Positions 1 through 7,451 of a stretch of DNA of 64,000 bases are shown here, one piece after another. The notes beneath the pieces were generated by a model that ran no database searches, was not told the origin of the DNA, and saw only the letters and a list, made by a program, of their open reading frames with translations. Where the stretch lies: NCBI RefSeq assembly GCF_007280415.1, contig NZ_VKKU01000001.1:1550001-1614000 (forward strand), given 5' to 3'. The position numbers and the translations under genes were made by a program. Every line of letters begins with the position of its first letter. Within the stretch, counting starts at the first letter, position 1. Source of the stretch: Sphingorhabdus contaminans (GTDB lineage: Bacteria > Pseudomonadota > Alphaproteobacteria > Sphingomonadales > Sphingomonadaceae).

Positions 1-571
1 GATTTGTGGGAATGGCCATGAAGCCATGATAGCCGTCAATCACAACCCAGGGCCCTTCCGGCTTTGCCAGCGCGGCAAGCGGGGCGATGTCGACCACATG
101 ACCGGAGTTGAAAAGCACGTGGCTGGCGAAGATCAGGTCATATTCGTTCCGGCCAGCCTCGGTCGCCAGATCGTCCGGTGGCACCTGTTTCCAGATAATC
201 TTACCGCTTTCCACCCATCGCGCCATTTGCCGTCGGAAACTGTGGAACTCTCCGTCGCTCGACAAGATCCGCAAAGATTGCCGGTCCATCGCGGAAAGGA
301 TGCGTATAAGGAAATCATGGGTATTGGACGAAAAACTGATGGTTGCCGGATCGGGCAAGGCCAGTTCAGACGCGATATGTCCTTGCGCCTCTGACCAGAG
401 GCTTCCCATGATCACGCCCCATTTATGGTCCGCCAGATGGGCGGCGTCTGTCCATGCCGCCATCTGGCCGTCATGGCTTGCATCCGGCCAGAGATGGTGG
501 CTGTGCGCCGCAAAATGCAACCGATCGGGTGCGGCAGATAGCGACCGGCTGAAAAGATGCTTGAAACTCAC
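1..571 (-). CDS. Kynureninase-like PLP-dependent enzyme (class V aminotransferase fold), 3' end beyond window
   Basis: About 190 N-terminal residues are present; the gene runs off the left edge. It begins at a GTG (569-571) whose last two bases, with the next two, form a GTGA overlap with the kynA stop codon, so it is probably translationally coupled to kynA. The frame reads HFAAHSHHLWPD near the N-terminus and VVIDGYHGFMAIPT near residue 180, in the style of class V aminotransferase-fold proteins found beside tryptophan dioxygenase in sphingomonads. The PLP-binding lysine would lie outside the window. From context the likely reaction is kynurenine to anthranilate plus alanine. An ordinary class V aminotransferase or desulfurase-type enzyme remains possible. 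Confidence 0.68.
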   Translation of the reverse strand, partial: MSFKHLFSRSLSAAPDRLHFAAHSHHLWPDASHDGQMAAWTDAAHLADHKWGVIMGSLWSEAQGHIASELALPDPATISFSSNTHDFLIRILSAMDRQSLRILSSDGEFHSFRRQMARWVESGKIIWKQVPPDDLATEAGRNEYDLIFASHVLFNSGHVVDIAPLAALAKPEGPWVVIDGYHGFMAIPTN

Positions 572-1362
572 AATTGCGTCCGCAGCGACCAGAGTTCGGG
601 AAAGGCCCGCTTACTGAGGGTGCTGCTCAAATAGCTCACGCCTGCTGTACCGCCGGTACCACGCTTTCCGCCAATGATCCGCTCGACCGTGATGACATGC
701 TTGTGTCGCCAGGTGGCCATGGCATCGTCCAGATCGACCAGTTTCTCGGCCAGTTGATATAATTCCCAATAACGTTCTGTGTCGCGATAAACTTGTAGAA
801 ATCCGGCTTCGACTTCGGGTGAAAATATATGGGGCTGCGCCCAGTCACGCGATAATTGCCCCAGAGGAACGTCAATTCCTGCCCGCGCCAGGGCAATGAT
901 TGTATCGTCCCAAATACTGGGTTCGGTTAGAGCCTTCATCATTGCCGCACGCGCTTCGGGTCGGTCTTCCTGAAATTTCAGATGCGCACTGTCTTTGAGG
1001 CCAAGCATGAATTCGACGGTGCGAAACTGGTCCGATTGAAATCCGGAACTCGGCCCTAATACGTGCCGGAACCGTGTGTAATCGGATGGCGTCATCGTTG
1101 ACAAAACATCCCAGCTTAATGTCATAACTGCTTGAATACGGCTAACTCTTGCTAGCGCCTTATATGCCGGAACAAGCGCATCACTCCGGATTTGTGCCTG
1201 GGCCAGATGGAGTTCGCGGATCATCTGCTTCAGCCAGAGCTCCTTGGTCTGGTGGATGATGATGAACAGCATCTCGTCATCCAGTTCCGATTGCGGATGC
1301 TGACAGGACAGCAATTCATCAAGCGCAAGATAACGCGCATAGGTCATGGGGGCATCGCTCAT
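568..1362 (-). CDS. kynA: Tryptophan 2,3-dioxygenase
   Basis: 264 residues, the usual size for bacterial TDO, a cytoplasmic haem enzyme that opens the indole ring of L-tryptophan to N-formylkynurenine. Visible family residues are the substrate-side His37 (FIIIHQTKELW), Arg114 (SSGFQSDQFRTVE) and the proximal haem ligand His222 in RHKHVITVERIIGGKRGTGG. It lies 27 bases after the TetR gene and overlaps the kynureninase-like gene by 4 bases, so the three form one leftward operon. No kynurenine formamidase is visible; it may lie left of the window. No strong Shine-Dalgarno is seen at this ATG; Met6 is an alternative start. An imperfect 16-bp palindrome (1366-1381) sits just upstream. Confidence 0.95.
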   Translation of the reverse strand: MSDAPMTYARYLALDELLSCQHPQSELDDEMLFIIIHQTKELWLKQMIRELHLAQAQIRSDALVPAYKALARVSRIQAVMTLSWDVLSTMTPSDYTRFRHVLGPSSGFQSDQFRTVEFMLGLKDSAHLKFQEDRPEARAAMMKALTEPSIWDDTIIALARAGIDVPLGQLSRDWAQPHIFSPEVEAGFLQVYRDTERYWELYQLAEKLVDLDDAMATWRHKHVITVERIIGGKRGTGGTAGVSYLSSTLSKRAFPELWSLRTQL

Positions 1363-1389
1363 ACCGCAACATTAACGTTGCAATTGAAA

Positions 1390-1989
1390 CTATGCCAGCA
1401 AACTATCCAACCACTTTTCCGCAAGTCCCTCCGCCTCGTCGACACTGAAAGGCGCATTGCCGAGACTGAGTTCCAGCCAGAGCCCGTCGACCAACGCCGT
1501 CAACGCGACCGCCATCAGGCGCGGGTCATCAGGCGCACCGGGACAGAGGGCAATGAGGCGTTCCATATCCCGCCGGTTTTCGGCATAAATTTCCTCATGA
1601 ATGCGACCGATAACGGAATCGGTGCGCGACAGGCTCCAGAAAGCAATCCATGTCGCGAGCAATTCGGGGTCGGCGATCGGCTCGCGAAAACTGGCAGTCA
1701 CAAAGGCGAGTAGTCGGCCGCGCGGATTATCGACAGGCACCGTCTCCACCGCATCATGCAGGGCTTTCGCAACCCGTGCGCCGGTTGCACGATAGGTCGC
1801 GGCGACAAGCGCATCGATGCCATCAAAATAGTGCCGCAAAAGACCCGGCGACACTCCTGCTTCCACACAGATGGAGCGGACAGACGTACCTTGCGCACCT
1901 TGCGTTGCCAGACAATGCGCGCAGGCCGCAATCAAGGCCTCTCTGCGGATATCGGCGCTCTCGCGGGTAAAGGCTTGTCGAGTGCTCAT
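1390..1989 (-). CDS. TetR-family transcriptional regulator, BetI-type C-terminal domain
   Basis: 199 residues from the ATG at 1989. The open frame continues upstream to 2280, but that part overlaps the divergent Rieske gene and looks non-coding. The N-terminal helix-turn-helix (about residues 12-58, SVRSICVEAGVSPGLLRHYFDG) is typical of TetR proteins. The C-terminal part (PRGRLLAFVTASF ... TWIAFWSLS) resembles the BetI/TetR_C_6 ligand domain. It is first in an operon with kynA and the kynureninase-like gene. A perfect 9+4+9 palindrome begins 5 bases upstream of its start codon and also lies just before the divergent Rieske gene, so it probably represses itself and both operons. The ligand is unknown; choline-type compounds or tryptophan catabolites are guesses. 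Confidence 0.9.
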   Translation of the reverse strand: MSTRQAFTRESADIRREALIAACAHCLATQGAQGTSVRSICVEAGVSPGLLRHYFDGIDALVAATYRATGARVAKALHDAVETVPVDNPRGRLLAFVTASFREPIADPELLATWIAFWSLSRTDSVIGRIHEEIYAENRRDMERLIALCPGAPDDPRLMAVALTALVDGLWLELSLGNAPFSVDEAEGLAEKWLDSLLA

Positions 1990-1993
1990 GCAG

Positions 1994-2015
1994 TTGTTAT
2001 ACACTCGTATAACAA
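1994..2015. promoter_or_regulatory. Perfect 22-bp palindromic operator between tetR-kynA and the Rieske operon
   Basis: Arms TTGTTATAC (1994-2002) and GTATAACAA (2007-2015) are exact reverse complements around a 4-base spacer ACTC. The site lies 5 bases upstream of the TetR start and 10 bases upstream of the Rieske oxygenase start, the classic position for a divergent TetR operator. Binding by the adjacent TetR protein is inferred. Confidence 0.8.
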
Positions 2016-2025
2016 GGGAATCAAC

Positions 2026-3186
2026 ATGTCCGTTCAAACAATACAGGATCGCGCAGAAGCGCTGGAAGGCTGGAGCCTGCCAGCCTGGACCTACAATGAC
2101 CCCGAATTCGCCAAGCTGGAGGTCGAACGTATTTTTCGCCCCGCATGGCAGGTGGTCTGTCATGTCAGCGACATTCCAAAGGCCGGCGACTGGCATAGCC
2201 TCGACTATGTCGGAGAAAGCGTAATCGTCGTGCGCGGAACGGACCTGTCCCTGCGCGCCTTTACCAATGTGTGCCGTCATCGCGGTTCACGTCTGGTGGA
2301 TGGATCAAGCGGCTGCGCCAAAAAGCTGGTCTGTCCCTATCATGCGTGGACCTATGATCTGGATGGCCGCCTGACCGGCGTGCCAGACAGTGCGTCCTAC
2401 CCCACATTGGACAAGGATAAAGCCGGTCTGGTTTCGGTAGATATGGAAATCTGGCGCGGTTTCATTTTTGTCCGGCTGGAAAGTGGCGGACCATCGGTGG
2501 CGGAGATGATGGCGCCTTATGAAGATCAGGTCGCGCCTTATAAATTTGAAGAATTGAAGGCGCTGGGCCGCGTCACCCTGCGGCCACGTTCCGTGAACTG
2601 GAAAAATGTCGGCGACAATTATTCCGATGGCTTGCACATACCGGTCGCGCATCCCGGCCTGACCCGCCTGTTCGGCAAAAGCTATGGTGTGGAGGCAGAA
2701 CCCCATGTGGACCGCATGTGGGGCGACCTTGTCGACCGGACATCGTCTAACTGGTCTGAGCGCGCGTATCAAAGCCTCCTGCCGCCGGTCCCCTATCTGC
2801 CCGACGCCAATCAGAAGCGCTGGCTCTATTTCAAATTATGGCCCTCTGTCGCCTTTGACATTTATCCTGACCAGGTTGATTTCATGCAATGGCTGCCAAC
2901 GGGTCCGGATAGCTGCCTGATCCGCGAGATCAGCTATGTGCTGGACGACGACCGGCGCGAAATGCGCGCGGCGCGTTACCTGAACTGGCGTATCAACCGA
3001 CAGGTCAATGCCGAGGATACCGAACTCATTACCCGCGTCCAACAAGGTATGGAAAGCCGCACATTTTCCATGGGGCCGCTATCGGACAAGGAAGTCTGCC
3101 TGAAAAGCTTCTGCCGCCGCGTCCGCAATCTGATCCCCGAAGCCTGTCTTGAAAAACGCCCCGCGCCGGGCTGGAGCCACACATGA
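2026..3186 (+). CDS. Rieske [2Fe-2S] non-haem iron oxygenase, alpha subunit
   Basis: 386 residues from an ATG at 2026 preceded by AAGGGA. The Rieske motif is intact: Cys83-x-His85, 17 residues, Cys103-x2-His106. The mononuclear iron site is seen in NWKNVGDNYSDGLHIPVAHP, with His204, His209 and Asp197 as the bridging acid. Families with this layout include carnitine/choline/betaine-type oxygenases (CntA, GbcA) and single-component aromatic ring hydroxylases. No beta subunit, ferredoxin or reductase gene is nearby, so electrons must come from elsewhere. It overlaps the following FAD oxidoreductase by 4 bases (ATGA). Control by the adjacent TetR is likely from the shared operator. The substrate is not determinable; an N-methylated amine or an aromatic acid are both plausible. 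Confidence 0.9.
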   Translation: MSVQTIQDRAEALEGWSLPAWTYNDPEFAKLEVERIFRPAWQVVCHVSDIPKAGDWHSLDYVGESVIVVRGTDLSLRAFTNVCRHRGSRLVDGSSGCAKKLVCPYHAWTYDLDGRLTGVPDSASYPTLDKDKAGLVSVDMEIWRGFIFVRLESGGPSVAEMMAPYEDQVAPYKFEELKALGRVTLRPRSVNWKNVGDNYSDGLHIPVAHPGLTRLFGKSYGVEAEPHVDRMWGDLVDRTSSNWSERAYQSLLPPVPYLPDANQKRWLYFKLWPSVAFDIYPDQVDFMQWLPTGPDSCLIREISYVLDDDRREMRAARYLNWRINRQVNAEDTELITRVQQGMESRTFSMGPLSDKEVCLKSFCRRVRNLIPEACLEKRPAPGWSHT

Positions 3187-4787
3187 CCAAAAAATATGAT
3201 GCCCTGATTATTGGCGCCGGCCATAACGGCCTTGTCTGCGCATTCTACCTCGCCCGTGCGGGCCTCAAAGTCCGCATAGTCGAGCGCCGCGACGTTGTCG
3301 GCGGTGCTGCGGTGACTGAAGAATTCCACCCCGGTTTCCGCAACTCCGTCGCGAGCTACACTGTCAGCCTGCTGCAACCCAAGGTTATTTCGGATATGCG
3401 GCTGGCCGACCACGGCTATCGCGTCATTGAACGGCCCATAAGCAATTTTCTGCCACAGGAAGATGGCGGATATCTGAAGCTGGGTGGCGGACTTGAACGG
3501 ACACAGGCGGAATTCGCGCGCTTTTCCAAACATGATGCTCAGGTTTTGCCGGACTATTATGAAATGCTGGAAAATGTGGCCGACGTCCTGCGTGACCTGG
3601 CCCTGAAATCGCCGCCCAATGTCGGCGATGGTTTGAAAACCTTCATTGACGCAGCCCGCCAGGGACGTGGCCTTATGAAGTTATCGCTCAGCCAGCAGCG
3701 CGATGTGCTCGACCTCTTTACAAAATCGGCACGTAGTTTCCTCGACAGCTGGTTTGAAAGCGAAGCCGTTAAGGCCGCATTCGGCTTTGATGCGGTCGTT
3801 GGCAATTATGCCAGTCCCGATACGCCCGGCAGTGCTTATGTCTTGCTCCATCACGTCTTTGGCGAAGTGAACGGCAACAAAGGCGCCTGGGGCCACAGCG
3901 TCGGCGGGATGGGCAATATCACCCAGATCATGGCCAAGGTGTGCCGTGAACTCGGGGTCGAGATCAGCCTCGAAGCACCCGTCGCCCGCGTGTTGGTCGA
4001 CGGCGAAAAAGTTGCCGGTGTTCGGCTCGAAAGTGGCGAAGAAGTAATGGCCGACCGCGTCGTTTCCAATGTCGGGCCGAAGATTTTGTACGAGCGTATG
4101 TTTGGTGACGGTGACCTGAAGCCGGAATTCAAGCGTCGTATTAAAGGTTTCAAGGCAGGCAGCGGCACCTTCCGCATGAACGTCGCACTTTCCGAATTGC
4201 CCAAATTCACCTGCTTGCCCGAGCCCGGCGAACACCACCAGTCAGGAATCATCATTGCCCCGACTTTGGATTATATGGACCGCGCCTTCCTTGACGCAAA
4301 ACGTGATGGCTGGTCGCAAAAGCCGATTGTGGAAATGCTGATCCCGTCGACCATCGACGACAGTCTTGCACCCCCTGGCCAGCATGTCGCATCACTCTTC
4401 TGCCAGCAATTCGCACCCGAATTGCCGGACGGACGCGATTGGGACGCCGAAGAAGGCAAGGCAGCCGATCTGATTATCGACACGGTGGAGGAATATGCCC
4501 CCGGTTTCCGTGCCTCGGTATTGGGGCGCCAGATTTTGTCGCCCAAGGGGCTTGAACAAAAGTTCGGCCTTGCCGGTGGCGATATCATGCACGGCAATAT
4601 GAGCCTGGATCAACTATGGTCCGCACGGCCGGTCCTGGGGCATGGTGCCTATCGGGGACCGTTGAAGGGCCTTTACATGTGTGGCGCAGGCACGCATCCG
4701 GGTGGTGGCGTGACTGGTGCACCGGGCCATAACTGTGCGGCCGAAATACTGGCGGACCGCAGTTTTCTGGGTCGCCTTTTCGGCTAA
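3183..4787 (+). CDS. FAD-dependent oxidoreductase, phytoene-desaturase/PYROXD2-like
   Basis: 534 residues. The N-terminus carries a Rossmann FAD site, LIIGAGHNGLVCAFYLARAG (residues 9-28), followed by the acidic-end pattern VERRDVVGGAA typical of NAD(P)-binding amine oxidase/phytoene desaturase-like flavoproteins. The C-terminus (GLYMCGAGTHPGGGVTGAPG) is the second FAD-contact motif and is strongly like the PYROXD2/carotenoid-isomerase group. Its ATG overlaps the Rieske gene stop, so the two are almost certainly co-translated and may act in one pathway. There are no carotenoid genes nearby, so a carotenoid role is unlikely. The actual substrate is unknown. A stem-loop follows at 4813-4840. 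Confidence 0.88.
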   Translation: MTKKYDALIIGAGHNGLVCAFYLARAGLKVRIVERRDVVGGAAVTEEFHPGFRNSVASYTVSLLQPKVISDMRLADHGYRVIERPISNFLPQEDGGYLKLGGGLERTQAEFARFSKHDAQVLPDYYEMLENVADVLRDLALKSPPNVGDGLKTFIDAARQGRGLMKLSLSQQRDVLDLFTKSARSFLDSWFESEAVKAAFGFDAVVGNYASPDTPGSAYVLLHHVFGEVNGNKGAWGHSVGGMGNITQIMAKVCRELGVEISLEAPVARVLVDGEKVAGVRLESGEEVMADRVVSNVGPKILYERMFGDGDLKPEFKRRIKGFKAGSGTFRMNVALSELPKFTCLPEPGEHHQSGIIIAPTLDYMDRAFLDAKRDGWSQKPIVEMLIPSTIDDSLAPPGQHVASLFCQQFAPELPDGRDWDAEEGKAADLIIDTVEEYAPGFRASVLGRQILSPKGLEQKFGLAGGDIMHGNMSLDQLWSARPVLGHGAYRGPLKGLYMCGAGTHPGGGVTGAPGHNCAAEILADRSFLGRLFG

Positions 4788-4812
4788 TCTCGGGGTTAAT
4801 CCTCCAAAATGA

Positions 4813-4840
4813 AAAGCCGGGCCTGAACAGACCCGGCTTT
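4813..4840. terminator. Stem-loop terminator between convergent genes
   Basis: AAAGCCGGG (4813-4821) pairs perfectly with CCCGGCTTT (4832-4840) around a 10-base loop. On the minus strand the stem runs into CTTTTCATTTT, so it best serves the receptor gene to the right; on the plus strand it is followed by C residues. Confidence 0.75.
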
Positions 4841-4884
4841 CCCCCCTGTCACCCACGGTGATGAACCGCGGACGTGACTAACTT

Positions 4885-7326
4885 TTAAAAATCACGCGAG
4901 AATTTGATTCCGATCACGCGTGGTTTGATGATGGTGTCATAGAAAGCACCGCCGGTCGGCGTTGCAGGTGTAACACCTGTTCCGCAGACGGTTTCGAGGC
5001 ATTGCACGCCGGTGTTGACGATACCGCGCTCATCAAACAGGTTGGTTGCGAACGCTTCGATATCCCACTGGTCTTTCTTGATACCAAAGGAGAAATCGAC
5101 GGTGGTGTAAGCCCCCAGATTGCCCTTGATGGCGTTTTGTGCGGGACGCAAATCGCTCCGGCGGCTGCCGATATGGTTCACGGCAAACTGCACATGCCCA
5201 TCCCAATCCGAAATCGGGAATTCGTAGCGGGCGACTGCATTACCCTTGAACTTCGCAGTAACGGGCAGACGCGATCCCGCAGGAGCGAGCAATGCATTCA
5301 CTTCACCAGCGGGTCCGGGCAATGTGCAATCAAAGGTTGCGTTTGCAATACGGCAGAAATCACGACGGATTTCCGCGTCATTATAGCTCATGCCCGCGTT
5401 GATCGAGAAGCCGCCAGCGCGATAGCCCACGTCCATTTCGACACCGCGAATACGCGCGATACCGGCGTTGCGGATTTCGGTCAGGCCGTTGGCACCCAGG
5501 AAGGAGAGCTGGATATTATTCCAGTCTTCCTGATAAACCGCACCGTTCCAGCGGAAAGCGCCGAAGGTCGTTTTCCAGCCCAGTTCGTAGTTATCAAGCT
5601 TATCCGAACCATAGGGCGGCAGAGTGCCGCGGCGGTTGATACCGCCCGGACGGAAGCCACGCGACCAGGTTGCATAAACCAGCGCATCGTCGCTGAACTT
5701 GTAGGTGGCATTCAGCTTGTGGATGAATCCTGTGTCCGAGGTCGACTTGTCAACATTGGTACAGGGACTGCCCGCCACCAAAATGGGCACAGGTGTGCCG
5801 GCCGGGTTGGCGCGGCGGGTTGTGCCGTCGGTGTTCAGACATGCGGCTTCGCCGGTCCGGCTGGAATATCCGGAGGAGAAACCGAAGAAACCCTGTAACG
5901 AGTTGTCGAACTTGTAATAACGCAGACCGCCCGTCAGTGAGAGCTTGTCGGTTATGTCGTAGGTCATTTCACCGAACGCCGCATAGTCGCGGTCGACACG
6001 AAGCTGCTTCGTCAGCCAGATATTGCTGGCAGTGCCGGTCACGGTGATCGCATCGGCGATATTATCGATGATGTAATTTTGTTCGATATTGTGCGACTGG
6101 CGCTGGTAGAACAGGCCACCGATAAACCGCAACGGCGCATCGGCAGGGCTTGCGATACGCAATTCGCCGAAGGTCTTTTTATACCGGTCGATACCCTGAA
6201 TATACTGGTTCGGGTTTACGAGATTGCCGGCATTGTCGTAGAAATAATTGCCGTATCCCGCCAAAGCGTCATAGAAATAGGCATAGTCCGAATAGTCGCT
6301 TTCGGTCTCCGTCTTGCGGCGGAGATGACCACCGGCAAGGGTCAGGTCCCAGTTGCCGATCTTACCTTCAATCGTCAGGGCGGCCTGGATCCACTTATCG
6401 CGGCTGCCTTCGGGGTTGTACTGCACGGTCTGCAGTTCGTCCGTGGTCTGGCCGGAGCGTTCCTGCGAATAGCTGCCTTCGGTATTCTGCACCTGACCCA
6501 TGACCGTCGGCTTAATTGTCCAATTGTCGTCGAGGTCAATGCCCAAGGCAAGGCGGGCACCGTAGGTTTCGGCGTCGTTATAGTTTTTCTCGACCAGCGC
6601 AGCATTGTTCTGCGTAATGCCGGATGATGCGTAGGTGCGGGCACCGAAGATATTGTCGATATAGCCGCCATCATCACGGTACCAGCCGACCAGACGTGCA
6701 GCGGCCCCTTCGCTGATGGGAACGTTCAGGAAGCCTTCGTAAATCGCACCAAAGTCGCCATGGGCCACATTGTTGATTTCAACACCGGCGCTGCCGTAGA
6801 ATCCGGAAGGATCGGGCGCGTTTGTGACGAGCTTCAGCGTACCGGCCATCGAGCTCGCGCCGTACAATGTGCCCTGCGGCCCGGCCAAGGCCTCGACACG
6901 GGCGAGATCATAGGCATGCAGATCGAGCGCGCCCTGAATGGTGGTGATCGGCATTTCATCAAGATAGGTGCCGACGGTCGGCAATGATGCCGAGTGGTTG
7001 GCGTTTTCACCGGAGGCTACGCCGCGGAAATAGACCTGTGCAAAGCCGGGACCACCCTGCTGGATTGTCACCGACGGAAGGAATTTGACCACATCCTGCA
7101 GCTCGCTCACCTGCAGCTGGTCAAGCTTTTCATTGCCGATGGCATTGATCGCGATTGGCACATCCTGCAAATTCTGCTCACGCTTTTGCGCTGTAACCAC
7201 GATGACATCGCTGTCCTCGTCGGCGGCATCCTGCGCAAGAGCAGGCATTGCGATACTGAGACCTGTCGATGCGAGCAGCATGGACAAAGTCGTGCGGACT
7301 TTCGATTTACTTTGCATTTGGCGCAT
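4885..7326 (-). CDS. TonB-dependent outer-membrane receptor
   Basis: 813 residues from the ATG at 7326, which has a good AGGGAGGG ribosome-binding site 7 bases upstream; the open frame extends 27 codons further but without such a site. A signal peptide ends in MPALA. It is followed by an acidic stretch and DVIVVTAQKREQNLQDVPIA, a TonB-box/plug start typical of sphingomonad receptors. The plug shows GPQGTLYGASSMAGTL, and the protein ends in phenylalanine as barrel proteins do. It imports an unknown substrate in a TonB/ExbBD-driven way. Position next to the Rieske/FAD oxidase pair suggests, but does not prove, that it brings in their substrate. Nothing in the sequence points to iron or B12 specifically. 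Confidence 0.93.
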   Translation of the reverse strand: MRQMQSKSKVRTTLSMLLASTGLSIAMPALAQDAADEDSDVIVVTAQKREQNLQDVPIAINAIGNEKLDQLQVSELQDVVKFLPSVTIQQGGPGFAQVYFRGVASGENANHSASLPTVGTYLDEMPITTIQGALDLHAYDLARVEALAGPQGTLYGASSMAGTLKLVTNAPDPSGFYGSAGVEINNVAHGDFGAIYEGFLNVPISEGAAARLVGWYRDDGGYIDNIFGARTYASSGITQNNAALVEKNYNDAETYGARLALGIDLDDNWTIKPTVMGQVQNTEGSYSQERSGQTTDELQTVQYNPEGSRDKWIQAALTIEGKIGNWDLTLAGGHLRRKTETESDYSDYAYFYDALAGYGNYFYDNAGNLVNPNQYIQGIDRYKKTFGELRIASPADAPLRFIGGLFYQRQSHNIEQNYIIDNIADAITVTGTASNIWLTKQLRVDRDYAAFGEMTYDITDKLSLTGGLRYYKFDNSLQGFFGFSSGYSSRTGEAACLNTDGTTRRANPAGTPVPILVAGSPCTNVDKSTSDTGFIHKLNATYKFSDDALVYATWSRGFRPGGINRRGTLPPYGSDKLDNYELGWKTTFGAFRWNGAVYQEDWNNIQLSFLGANGLTEIRNAGIARIRGVEMDVGYRAGGFSINAGMSYNDAEIRRDFCRIANATFDCTLPGPAGEVNALLAPAGSRLPVTAKFKGNAVARYEFPISDWDGHVQFAVNHIGSRRSDLRPAQNAIKGNLGAYTTVDFSFGIKKDQWDIEAFATNLFDERGIVNTGVQCLETVCGTGVTPATPTGGAFYDTIIKPRVIGIKFSRDF

Positions 7327-7451
7327 AAAGCGACCCTCCCTTATTACACTCTTGTGAATAGACACCCATTCCTTGCCGCAGCGCAATATATATTCGGTTA
7401 ACGCCATTTTTTGGCACTATTTTGCAATCGTGTGTTGCAATGCCGCAACTA

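Noticed and set aside
1366-1381. Imperfect palindrome (GCAAC...GTTGC, one mismatched pair) before kynA
   Set aside because: It lies inside the operon between tetR and kynA and has a mismatch; it may be just a weak intercistronic hairpin.
1990-2280. N-terminal extension of the TetR frame
   Set aside because: It runs over the operator and into the Rieske gene; family alignment begins at the ATG at 1989.
7341-7360. Sequence upstream of the first TonB receptor partly resembling the 1994-2015 TetR operator
   Set aside because: Only the CACTC core and scattered bases match; the arms are not inverted repeats, so co-regulation is not supported.
7422-7440. Two TTGCAA hexamers 13 bases apart upstream of the first TonB receptor
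   Set aside because: Two short AT-rich hexamers are too few to call an iteron or operator.
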